Assembly: GCF_001905145.1 (NCBI RefSeq)
Contig: NZ_LWLB01000015.1
Span: 10,837-49,529 of the forward strand
Length of the DNA: 38,693 nt
Origin: Nocardiopsis sp. TSRI0078
GTDB lineage: Bacteria; Actinomycetota; Actinomycetes; Streptosporangiales; Streptosporangiaceae
Direction of reading: 5' to 3'
Under the pieces are notes generated by a model. It was not told the origin of the DNA. It saw only the letters and a list, made by a program, of their open reading frames with translations, and ran no database searches. Shown one piece after another: positions 24,364 through 31,706 of this stretch (positions within the stretch are counted from its first letter, which is position 1; the number at the start of each line of letters is the position of its first letter). The translations under genes and the position numbers were made by a program.

Positions 24364-25140
24364 ATGGACCTGACCGACACCGGAGCCGTCGTCACCGGCG
24401 CGGGCAACGGGATCGGCGCCGCGCTCGCGCGCAGGCTCGCCGGAGCCGGGGCGCGCGTCGTGGTCAACGACCTGGACGCGGGCGCCGCCGAGGCCGTGGC
24501 CGCCGAGATCGGCGGGGTGGCCGTCCCCGGCGACGCCGCCGGCGAGGCGGGCGTCACCGCGCTCGTGGCCGAGGCCGGGGCCCACCTGGGCGGCATCGAC
24601 CTGTACGTGGCCAACGCGGGCGTGGGCGTGGGCGGCGGCCCCGAGGCGCCCGAGGCCGATTGGGACCTGGCCTGGCAGGTCAACGTGATGGCGCACGTGC
24701 GCGCCGCCCGCGAGCTGGTGCCCGGCTGGCTGGAGCGCGGCCGCGGCCGCTTCCTCACCACCGTGTCCGCGGCGGGCCTGCTCACGATGCTGGGCAGCGC
24801 GCCGTATTCGGTGACCAAGCACGCCGCGCTCTCCTTCGGCGAGTGGATGGCGGCCACCTACGGGGACCGCGGGATCACCGTGCAGTGCATCTGCCCGCTG
24901 GGCGTGCGCACCAACCTGCTGGAGAGCAGCGGCGAGACCGGGCAGGCCATCCTGGCTCCGGAGGCGATCACCCCCGAGGAGGTCGCCGACGCGGTGATGG
25001 TCGGCCTGGCCGACGAGCGCTTCCTGATCCTGCCGCACCCGCAGGTCGCCGACTACTACGCGGCCCGGGCCACCGACACCGACCGCTGGCTGGCGGGGAT
25101 GCGCCGCCTGCAGGCCAAGGTCTTCGAGGGGGAGTCGTGA
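24364..25140 (+). CDS. SDR-family oxidoreductase (second of operon)
   Basis: The 258-residue short-chain dehydrogenase shows TGAGNGIGAALARRLAGAGA at its start (about 12-31), NAGVGVG, and YSVTKHAAL with the catalytic Tyr and Lys (about 151-159). It differs from SDR1 enough to be a distinct enzyme rather than a recent duplicate. The start ATG 24364 is supported by GGAGG eight bases upstream, inside the end of SDR1. Its stop overlaps the start of the kinase gene (GTGA). Its probable role is a second redox step on a hydroxy- or keto-acyl substrate in the same pathway. Confidence 0.92.
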   Translation: MDLTDTGAVVTGAGNGIGAALARRLAGAGARVVVNDLDAGAAEAVAAEIGGVAVPGDAAGEAGVTALVAEAGAHLGGIDLYVANAGVGVGGGPEAPEADWDLAWQVNVMAHVRAARELVPGWLERGRGRFLTTVSAAGLLTMLGSAPYSVTKHAALSFGEWMAATYGDRGITVQCICPLGVRTNLLESSGETGQAILAPEAITPEEVADAVMVGLADERFLILPHPQVADYYAARATDTDRWLAGMRRLQAKVFEGES

Positions 25141-26165
25141 GCGGACGGCGTTCCGAGGAGGAGCTTCCCGGTCTGGACCCGGAGCGCCTGCGCGCGTACC
25201 TGGACGAGGCCGTGCCCGGCCTGGTCTCGGGACCGCTGGAGGGCCGCGTGGTCGCGGGCGGCAAGTCCAACCTGACCTACGTGGTCACCGACGGCACCGG
25301 CAGCTGGGTGGTGCGCCGCCCGCCGCTGGGCCACGTGCTGGCGACCGCGCACGACATGCCCCGCGAGTACCGGGTGATGAGCGCGCTGCGCGACACCGCC
25401 GTGCCCGTCCCCCACACCCACGTGCTGTGCGAGGACACCGAGGTGCTGGGCGCCCCGTTCTACGTCATGGAGCACGTGGAGGGCACCCCCTTCCGCACCC
25501 GTGACGAGATCGCCCCGCTGGGCCCGGAGACCGTCCGCGGGGTGGCCGAGGCGCTGATCACCACCCTGGGCGACCTGCACGCGGTGGTGCCCGAGGAGGT
25601 CGGGCTGGGCGAGTTCGGCCGCCCGGCGGGCTTCCTGGAGCGCCAGGTGCGCCGCTGGCGCAAGCAGCTGGACGCCTCCCGCAGCCGGGACATCCCCGGC
25701 ATCGACGAACTGCACGAGAAGCTCGCCGCCACGCTGCCCGAGCAGTCGGCGCCCGCGATCGTGCACGGCGACTACCGGCTGGACAACGTGCTGGTCACCC
25801 CGAAGGGGCGCATCAACGCGGTCCTGGACTGGGAGATGGCCACGCTCGGCGACCCGCTCGTGGACCTGGGCCTGATGCTCGTCTACCAGAGCCAGCCCGT
25901 GGGCTCGGGCGAGCCGCCCGCCACCTCCGCCGAGGGCTACCCCTCCTCCGAGGAGCTGGTGGGAATGTACGCCGCCGCGACCGGCCGCGACGTGTCCCGC
26001 CTCGGCTGGTACGTGGCCCTGGGCTGCTTCAAGCTCGCGGTGATCGCCGAGGGCATCCACCTTCGGCACAGCCAGGGGCTGACCGTCGGGGCGGGCTTCG
26101 ACCGGGTCGGCGAGATGGTCGCCCCTCTGGTGGAGCGCGCGCACACCATGCTCAAGGAGGACTGA
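25137..26165 (+). CDS. APH-fold phosphotransferase (ACAD10/11 or LvaA-like kinase)
   Basis: The 342-residue protein has a kinase fold of the aminoglycoside/choline phosphotransferase group. GGKSNLTYVV is a glycine-rich loop (about 41-50). The catalytic loop is HGDYRLDN with Asp212, and the metal motif is DWE with Asp231 in VLDWEMATLGDPLVDLG. In the ACAD10/ACAD11 proteins this kinase domain is fused to an acyl-CoA dehydrogenase; in the Pseudomonas levulinate operon it is separate (LvaA). Here it is separate but immediately followed by such a dehydrogenase, so phosphorylation of a hydroxyacyl-CoA is the likely reaction. Antibiotic resistance is unlikely in this context. The GTG start at 25137 overlaps the SDR2 stop. 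Confidence 0.88.
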   Translation: MSGRRSEEELPGLDPERLRAYLDEAVPGLVSGPLEGRVVAGGKSNLTYVVTDGTGSWVVRRPPLGHVLATAHDMPREYRVMSALRDTAVPVPHTHVLCEDTEVLGAPFYVMEHVEGTPFRTRDEIAPLGPETVRGVAEALITTLGDLHAVVPEEVGLGEFGRPAGFLERQVRRWRKQLDASRSRDIPGIDELHEKLAATLPEQSAPAIVHGDYRLDNVLVTPKGRINAVLDWEMATLGDPLVDLGLMLVYQSQPVGSGEPPATSAEGYPSSEELVGMYAAATGRDVSRLGWYVALGCFKLAVIAEGIHLRHSQGLTVGAGFDRVGEMVAPLVERAHTMLKED

Positions 26166-27377
26166 ATGGACTTCGCCCACGACAAGGAGACCGAGGAGCT
26201 GCGCGAGCGGCTGCTGGCCTTCATGGACGAACGCGTCTACCCGGCCGAGGCGGTGCTGGCGCGGCAGCTGGCCGAGCGCGACGACCACTGGTCGACCGCG
26301 CCGGTGGTGCGCGAACTGCAGGCCGAGGCCCGCGAGCGCGGCCTGTGGAACCTGTTCCTGGCGGGCCACCCCGAGCACGGCGGCCTGCCCAACCTGAGGT
26401 ACGCGCCGCTGGCGGAGATCACCGGGCGCAGCCCCCGCCTGGCCCCGATCGCGCTCAACTGCGCCGCCCCCGACACGGGGAACATGGAGGTGCTGACGAT
26501 GTTCGGCACCCCCGAGCAGCGCAAGCGCTGGCTGGAGCCACTGCTGAACGCCGAGATCCGCTCCGCCTTCGCCATGACCGAGCCCGCGGTGGCCTCCTCC
26601 GACGCCACCAACATCACCACCAGCATCGTGCGCGATGGCGACGAGTACGTCGTCAACGGGCGCAAGTGGTTCATCACCGGGGCGCTCAACCCCGAGTGCG
26701 CGGTCTTCATCGTGATGGGCAAGACCGACCCCGACGCCGAACGGCACAAGCAGCAGAGCATGGTTCTGGTGCCGCGCGACACCCCCGGGCTGACGGTGCG
26801 GCGCGGCATGAAGGTGTACGGCTACGACGACAGCGACCACGGCGGCCACGCCGAGGTGGTGTTCGAGGACGTGCGGGTGCCCGCGGAGAACCTCGTCGGC
26901 GGCGAGGGCGAGGGCTTCGCCATCGCCCAGGCCAGGCTGGGTCCGGGGCGCATCCACCACTGCATGCGCAGCATCGGCATGGCCGAGCGGGCGCTGGAGC
27001 TGACCTGCCGCCGGGTGCTGGACCGGGTGGCCTTCGGTCGGCCGCTGGCCGAGCAGGGCGTGGTGCGCGAGTGGATCGCCGAGGCCCGCGTGGCCATCGA
27101 GCAGCTGCGGCTGCTGGTGCTCAAGACCGCCTATCTGATGGACACGGTCGGCAACAGGGGCGCGCACACCGAGATCCAGGCGATCAAGATCGCCACCCCG
27201 CGCACGGTGGAGTGGATCCTGGACAAGGCCATCCAGGCGCACGGCGCCGCCGGGGTCAGCCAGGACCTGCCGCTGGCCGGGTGGCTGGCGGGCGTGCGGT
27301 CGCTGCGGCTGGCCGACGGGCCCGACGAGGTGCACCTGCGTTCGCTGGGCCGGGCCGAGCTGCGCAAGTACCGGTAG
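26166..27377 (+). CDS. Acyl-CoA dehydrogenase family protein (ACAD10/11-like)
   Basis: The 403-residue flavoprotein has the ACAD motifs FAMTEPAVASSDATNI (about 136-151) and YVVNGRKWFITGA (about 161-173). The C-terminal part reads RVAFGRPLAEQG, then IQAHGAAGVSQDLPLAGWLA and DGPDEVHLRSLGRAEL. At the position where medium-chain dehydrogenases have the catalytic Glu in YEGT, this protein has DGPDEVH, as in the ACAD10/11-like group. In that group the partner kinase phosphorylates a hydroxyacyl-CoA and the dehydrogenase domain eliminates phosphate to give an enoyl-CoA. The ATG directly follows the kinase stop and has AAGGAGG upstream. Confidence 0.9.
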   Translation: MDFAHDKETEELRERLLAFMDERVYPAEAVLARQLAERDDHWSTAPVVRELQAEARERGLWNLFLAGHPEHGGLPNLRYAPLAEITGRSPRLAPIALNCAAPDTGNMEVLTMFGTPEQRKRWLEPLLNAEIRSAFAMTEPAVASSDATNITTSIVRDGDEYVVNGRKWFITGALNPECAVFIVMGKTDPDAERHKQQSMVLVPRDTPGLTVRRGMKVYGYDDSDHGGHAEVVFEDVRVPAENLVGGEGEGFAIAQARLGPGRIHHCMRSIGMAERALELTCRRVLDRVAFGRPLAEQGVVREWIAEARVAIEQLRLLVLKTAYLMDTVGNRGAHTEIQAIKIATPRTVEWILDKAIQAHGAAGVSQDLPLAGWLAGVRSLRLADGPDEVHLRSLGRAELRKYR

Positions 27378-27600
27378 TGGACCGGCCGTAACCGTTGCGG
27401 GTGCGGAGCGGGAAGCTCCACGCCGGACAGGGCCGGCCCGGCGAACCTTTGCGGTCACCGCACCGGACCGCGCCTTCTCGGGGCTCCGCTCCGCCCGCCC
27501 GTCGCCCTCGACGGACGCCCGCGGCGCGGAGCCCCTCCTCGTTCGGACATCCCGCATGCGGAAACCGCCCCCCGGAGGCCGAGCAGGCACCCACCACACG

Positions 27601-27637
27601 GACGGGGGCCGGGGACATGGCGTCCCCGGCCCCCGTC
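27601..27637. terminator. Strong bidirectional hairpin between the SDR operon and tetR
   Basis: GACGGGGGCCGGGGAC (27601-27616) and GTCCCCGGCCCCCGTC (27622-27637) are perfect 16-bp arms around a 5-nt loop. It lies between two convergent transcripts, 11 nt from the end of tetR. The remaining stretch 27378-27600 shows no gene. Confidence 0.75.
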
Positions 27638-27647
27638 GCGTACGTCC

Positions 27648-28262
27648 TCAGGCCCCGGGGCGCAGCCCGGCCACGAGCAGGTCGGCGAAGTGGCGGCCCA
27701 CGTCCTCGCCGGTGAGGGGCCCGCCCGGGTGGTACCAGGTGCTCAGGTGGTGCACCGAGCCGAAGAAGTAGTTGACCACCAGGTCGGCGGGGACGTCGGA
27801 GCGGAAGACCCCCTCCTCCTGTCCCTGGAGGACCATGTCGCGGAAGATCTCGTGGTAGCGGCGGCGCTCGGCGCGCACGGCGCGCTGCTTCTCCTCCCTC
27901 AGCTGGTGCATGGAGCGGAAGAAGATGACGGTGTCGTCCATGTTGGCGATGCTGGTGACGATGACGTCGGCCGCGGCGGAGCGCACGCGGTCGACCACCG
28001 ACCCGTCCCGGGAGGCGATCCGCACCAGGTGCTCGGTCTGCATGCGCAGCACCCGCGCGTAGACCTCGTAGAGCAGGTCGTCCTTGGAGCCGAAGTAGTG
28101 GTACATGGCGCCCTTGGTGACCCCCGCGGCGGCGACGACCTCCTGCACCGAGGTGCCCTCGTAGCCGCGTTCGGCGAACAGCCTGGTCGCCGCACCGAGC
28201 AGGCGCTCGGGGACGGATCCGCCCGCTGTCTCGGTCTCGGCCGCCTGCTGTACTCGCGCCAT
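27648..28262 (-). CDS. TetR-family transcriptional repressor
   Basis: The 204-residue protein has a TetR N-terminal HTH. ERLLGAATRLFAERGYEGTS precedes VQEVVAAAGVTKGAMYHYFGSKDDLLYEVY (about residues 20-67), with a helical ligand-binding domain after it. The start ATG 28262 follows GAGGTG, and the ORF start at 28274 overlaps that motif. An 18-bp palindrome 45 nt upstream of its start is repeated before the quinone-reductase gene and the SDR operon, so it most likely represses all three and itself. The ligand is presumably an acyl-CoA or related intermediate of the pathway. Confidence 0.9.
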   Translation of the reverse strand: MARVQQAAETETAGGSVPERLLGAATRLFAERGYEGTSVQEVVAAAGVTKGAMYHYFGSKDDLLYEVYARVLRMQTEHLVRIASRDGSVVDRVRSAAADVIVTSIANMDDTVIFFRSMHQLREEKQRAVRAERRRYHEIFRDMVLQGQEEGVFRSDVPADLVVNYFFGSVHHLSTWYHPGGPLTGEDVGRHFADLLVAGLRPGA

Positions 28263-28306
28263 GTCCTGCCCCACCTCGTACCCCGTCGTCTACCGGCCGG
28301 GACAGC

Positions 28307-28324
28307 ATACCGACCGGCTGGTAC
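28307..28324 (-). promoter_or_regulatory. TetR-type operator, copy 3 (autoregulatory)
   Basis: ATACCGACCGGCTGGTAC is a near-perfect palindrome on the ACCGACCGG core, 45 nt upstream of tetR, sharing ATACCGACC with copy 2. Confidence 0.75.
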
Positions 28325-28355
28325 CTTGCGCACGCGCGCGCTCACGGGCCCGCCC

Positions 28356-29129
28356 TCACACGACGCGCAGGTCGACCTTGCGCCCGTCGGGATCGGTGAG
28401 GACGTGGCGCCCCGGCTCCAGGGGCGGCAGGGCCCGGCGCCCGTCCACGGTGAACCCGAGGCGGACCGCGCCCGTGGAGCGGGCGGCGGTGGCCGGGTAG
28501 ATCTCGAAGACCATGCCCCCGGGCAGCTCGGCCGCGTGGTGCTCGGGTCCTTCGCCGTGCCTCTCCCGGACGAACCGCAGGCCCAGCCGGGTGTAGAAGG
28601 CGCGGCACTCCTCGACCCGGTCGGTGTAGAGGACCAGGAGCGTGGCGTACGGCAGCGGCTCCCCGCAGGACCCGCCCTCACCTGTGCCCTCCCCCTCGGC
28701 CTCCTCCAGGATCCGCCGGGCGCGGGCGTACCTGGCGCGCAGTCTCCCGGCCGTGTCCTCGGGCAGCGCGGCCAGGCGGCCCTCGTCGGAGTTGTGGGCG
28801 TTGTCGGCGAGCTTGACCAGCCTGCCCAGGGGGTCGGCGGCGGCGCGGCGCACCAGCTCCTCGTAGGGCTCCCCCGCGCGCCGGGTCACCGACTCCACCG
28901 CGCGCACGACCTCCTCCGGGCAGCCCCGCTCGCGCAGGTCGTCGGCGGTGACCGGGGTGTCCTCCAGCACGTCGTGCAGCACGCCGGCCATCTGCGCGCG
29001 CTCCCCGTGCGCGGCGAGCAGGTCGCGCACCGCGAACACGTGCTCGGCGTAGGGCCGCCCGGCCCGGTCGACCTGCCCGGCGTGGGCCCGTCCGGCCAGG
29101 CGCGAGGCCTGCTCCAGCGTCATCTCCAC
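28356..29129 (-). CDS. HD-domain (alarmone-hydrolase-like) fused to VOC domain
   Basis: Residues about 1-145 of this 257-residue protein match the RelA/SpoT-type HD hydrolase fold. His16 lies in GRAHAGQV and His30 in YAEHV; HD52-53 lies in VLHDVLEDT, with Glu56 and Asp57; KLADNAHN is close to the KLADRLHN motif. This is the layout of small alarmone hydrolases such as MESH1. Residues about 160-257 form a vicinal-oxygen-chelate (glyoxalase/bleomycin-resistance-like) domain (ATLLVLYTDRVEECRAFYTRLGLRF... then GGMVFEIYP). A linker rich in Gly and Glu joins them. Activity could be (p)ppGpp or NADPH hydrolysis combined with a small-molecule binding domain. The GTG start at 29129 has GGGAGG eight bases upstream. 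Confidence 0.85.
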   Translation of the reverse strand: MEMTLEQASRLAGRAHAGQVDRAGRPYAEHVFAVRDLLAAHGERAQMAGVLHDVLEDTPVTADDLRERGCPEEVVRAVESVTRRAGEPYEELVRRAAADPLGRLVKLADNAHNSDEGRLAALPEDTAGRLRARYARARRILEEAEGEGTGEGGSCGEPLPYATLLVLYTDRVEECRAFYTRLGLRFVRERHGEGPEHHAAELPGGMVFEIYPATAARSTGAVRLGFTVDGRRALPPLEPGRHVLTDPDGRKVDLRVV

Positions 29130-29277
29130 CGTCCGGCCCTCCCTGTGTCACGCCGACCGTACCGCGCGCGGACCCGCAAGGACGCCCGGGCGGCACTGTC
29201 GCGCGTGCTGGAGTCCCGGCGCCGGGCCGGGCCCGGGGCCCGCCGGAACGGTGCTTCCACGCGTTATCGTGGCCCTC

Positions 29278-29778
29278 ATGGCGGAGAGCACCCAGACGGA
29301 CCAGGAACAGGACCAGGACCTGGAGCGCGACGACTTCGTCCGGCGGTTCTCCGAGTACTGGCAGTCGCAGGGGCGCCCCCGGGCCGAGGGGCGCATCGTG
29401 GGCTACCTGCTCATCGCCGACCGCGAGGCGGTGGGCGCCGAGGAGATCGCCGACGGCGCCCGGGTCAGCCGGGGATCGGTGTCGCAGTCGGTGCGCCGCC
29501 TGCGCGAGATGGGGTTCGTGGACCTGGTCGCCTCCCCCGAGGGCCGCTCTCGCCTGGTCACCATGGACGAGGACGTCTGGGGCGGATTCCTGCGCAACGA
29601 GCGCTCCTACCTCAAGCGGCAGCGCGAACTGGCCGCGTCGGCGCTGGAGCGCCTGCCCGGCCTGAGCACCCACGCCCGCAACCGGCTGCGCAACATGCAC
29701 GACTACATGGCCTGGCTGGACGACTACCACGACACCCTGCTCTCCCACTGGGAGGAGTACAAGGCCCGGCGGGACTGA
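29278..29778 (+). CDS. GbsR/MarR-family transcriptional regulator
   Basis: The 166-residue protein has a MarR-like winged helix. EGRIVGYLLIADREAVGAEEIADGARVSRGSVSQSVRRLREMGFVDLV (about 37-84) is the HTH, followed by SPEGRSRLV, the wing, and a helical dimerisation region. The group (GbsR, sensors of choline or glycine betaine in Bacillus) often controls osmoprotection or drug transport genes. The start ATG 29278 is the second in-frame ATG. It is divergent from the HD-VOC gene with about 150 nt between and convergent with the ABC ATPase. No clear operator was found. Confidence 0.85.
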   Translation: MAESTQTDQEQDQDLERDDFVRRFSEYWQSQGRPRAEGRIVGYLLIADREAVGAEEIADGARVSRGSVSQSVRRLREMGFVDLVASPEGRSRLVTMDEDVWGGFLRNERSYLKRQRELAASALERLPGLSTHARNRLRNMHDYMAWLDDYHDTLLSHWEEYKARRD

Positions 29779-29789
29779 CGGACGTGCCG

Positions 29790-29817
29790 CCCGCGCCCCG
29801 GCGGGGCGGGGCGCGGG
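29790..29817. terminator. Bidirectional hairpin between GbsR and siderophore ATPase genes
   Basis: CCCGCGCCCC (29790-29799) pairs with GGGGCGCGGG (29808-29817) around an 8-nt loop, extended by GTGCC/CAC flanks. It lies between convergent ends. Confidence 0.6.
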
Positions 29818-29823
29818 CACGCC

Positions 29824-30606
29824 TCAGGCGCGCTCGTGCGGGATGACCAGGGGCGTGCGGGTGCGCGGGTCGGGCACCACGTCGCAGGCCAGCCCGAACA
29901 CCTCCTCCACCAGCCGCACGGTCACCACCTGTTCCGGGGGGCCGTCGGCGACCACCCGGCCCCGGTCCATCAGCACCAGGCGGGTCGCGAACCGGGCCGC
30001 CTGGGCCAGGTCGTGCAGGACGGCGACCACCGTGCGCCCCTGCCGGTGCAGGTCGGCGAACAGCTCCAGCAGGTCGTACTGGTGGGCGATGTCCAGGTAG
30101 GTGGTGGGCTCGTCCAGCAGGACGATACCGGTGTCCTGGGCCAGGACCATCGCCACCCACGCGCGCTGGCGCTGCCCGCCCGAGAGCGAGCCCACCTGGA
30201 CGTCGGCCAGGTCGGCCAGGCCGGTGAGCTCCAGCGCGCGCCGGATCGCCGTCTCGTCCTGCGGGCTCCACCGCCGCACCAGCGTGTGGTGGGGGAAGCG
30301 CCCGCGCGCGGCCAGCGCCCGTACGGTGATGCCCTCGGGGGCGACCGGGCTCTGCGGCAGCAGCGCCAGCCGTCGGGCGACCGCCTTGGCGCGCTGGCCG
30401 CGCACGTCCCGGCCGTGCAGGAGCACCCTGCCCGACATGGGCTTGTTCACCCGCCCCAGCGCCTTGAGCAGCGTGGACTTGCCGCATCCGTTGGGGCCGA
30501 CGATGACGGTGAACTCGCCCTCGCCCACCTCCAGGCTCAGGTCGCGGACGACCGGCTCGGTCCCGTACCCCAGGGTCAGGTCCTCCGCGGACAGCACCGG
30601 ACTCAC
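29824..30606 (-). CDS. Iron-siderophore ABC transporter ATP-binding protein
   Basis: The 260-residue ATPase has Walker A GPNGCGKST (about 37-45), signature LSGGQRQRA (about 140-148) and Walker B IVLLDEPTTYLD (about 160-171), plus the switch His in VAVLHDL. It is close to FepC/FecE/FhuC, the ATPases of ferric-siderophore uptake. GTG 30606 overlaps the permease stop (GTGA), so it is the last gene of the four-gene importer operon under the iron box at 33882-33900. Confidence 0.92.
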   Translation of the reverse strand: MSPVLSAEDLTLGYGTEPVVRDLSLEVGEGEFTVIVGPNGCGKSTLLKALGRVNKPMSGRVLLHGRDVRGQRAKAVARRLALLPQSPVAPEGITVRALAARGRFPHHTLVRRWSPQDETAIRRALELTGLADLADVQVGSLSGGQRQRAWVAMVLAQDTGIVLLDEPTTYLDIAHQYDLLELFADLHRQGRTVVAVLHDLAQAARFATRLVLMDRGRVVADGPPEQVVTVRLVEEVFGLACDVVPDPRTRTPLVIPHERA

Positions 30607-31706
30607 AGCACACCCCTTCGCCATTCACGAATCAACAGGTAACCCAGGTACACGCCGCCGAAGGCCATGGTGAAGATGCCGACCGGCAGCCCGCCTCCGA
30701 CCGGGGACTGCTGCACGACCAGGTCGGCCGCCACCAGCAGCAGCGCTCCGACCAGCGCCGACAGGCCCAGGTTGGGGCCCGGCGCGGCGGAGAGCCTGCG
30801 GGCGATCTGCGGCGCGGTCAGGGACACGAACGCGATCGGGCCGGCCACACTCACCGAGGCGGCGGAGAGCACCACCGACAGGGCGACGGCGGCGGTGCGG
30901 GTGGGGGCGGCCCGCGCGCCCAGGGCGTCGGCGAGCTCGTCGCCCATCTCGTTGACGGTGACCGGCCCGGCCAGCGCCGCCAGGAAGGGCACCGCCAGGA
31001 CCAGGGCCACCCAGATGGTGGCGGCGTGCTCCCAGGAGCGGGCACCCAGGCTGCCGTTGACGTAGGCGGACAGGACGCCGGCCTGGTCGCGGGCCATGAC
31101 CGACACCACGAAGTGGGTGAAGGCCTGCGCCATGGCGGCCACGCCGATGCCGGCGACGATCAGGCGACCGGGGTGGCGCAGCCCGGTCCCGGTCGCCGTG
31201 GCCACGACGGCCATGGCCAGGGCGGCACCGGCCAGGGCGCCCAGCGGTACGGGGACGACACCGGGCAGGACGAGGGCGGTGAAGGCCGCGCCCGCTCCGG
31301 CGCCCGCGCCCAGGCCGATGACGTCGGGACTGCCCAGGGGGTTGCGGGTGACGGACTGGAAGAGCGCGCCCGCCAGGCCCAGGGCGGCGCCGGTACCCGC
31401 GGCCACCGTCAGGCGGGGTCCGCGCAGCCGTTCGAGGACGAAGGTCTCGGTGGCCCCGCCCGCTCCGGCCACGACGGCCGGCAGGCGGGTGAGGGGGACG
31501 CCGAGCCCGCCCAGGGAGAGGGTGGCGGCCGCGGCGGCGGCCAGAAGCAGCAGGAGCACGGCCGCCCACAGCAGCGAGCGCGGGTGAACGGGCAGGGCGA
31601 CCGGTCCCAGCCTCAGCACGGGCGGGGAGGATGCGGCGGCCCCGGCCGGCTCCCCGGCCCGGCCCGGCGGGGCCGTTCTCGTGGTGGAGGGGGTGGTTCG
31701 CGTCAT
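30603..31706 (-). CDS. Iron-siderophore ABC permease (FecCD family, second)
   Basis: The 367-residue protein has a Pro/Ala-rich cytoplasmic N-terminus of about 40 residues and then about ten membrane spans typical of FecCD/BtuC permeases (RLRGPRLTVAAGTGAALGLAGALFQSVTRNPLGSPDVIGL is the family hallmark). A cytoplasmic EMGDELADALG coupling loop is visible near residue 255. ATG 31706 overlaps the first permease stop (ATGA). It presumably forms a heterodimer with the other permease. Confidence 0.92.
   Translation of the reverse strand: MTRTTPSTTRTAPPGRAGEPAGAAASSPPVLRLGPVALPVHPRSLLWAAVLLLLLAAAAAATLSLGGLGVPLTRLPAVVAGAGGATETFVLERLRGPRLTVAAGTGAALGLAGALFQSVTRNPLGSPDVIGLGAGAGAGAAFTALVLPGVVPVPLGALAGAALAMAVVATATGTGLRHPGRLIVAGIGVAAMAQAFTHFVVSVMARDQAGVLSAYVNGSLGARSWEHAATIWVALVLAVPFLAALAGPVTVNEMGDELADALGARAAPTRTAAVALSVVLSAASVSVAGPIAFVSLTAPQIARRLSAAPGPNLGLSALVGALLLVAADLVVQQSPVGGGLPVGIFTMAFGGVYLGYLLIREWRRGVL

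Noticed and set aside
25137..26165. Aminoglycoside resistance gene
   Set aside because: The fold is shared, but the gene is embedded in a catabolic operon with an acyl-CoA dehydrogenase, which fits the ACAD10/11-like kinase group better.
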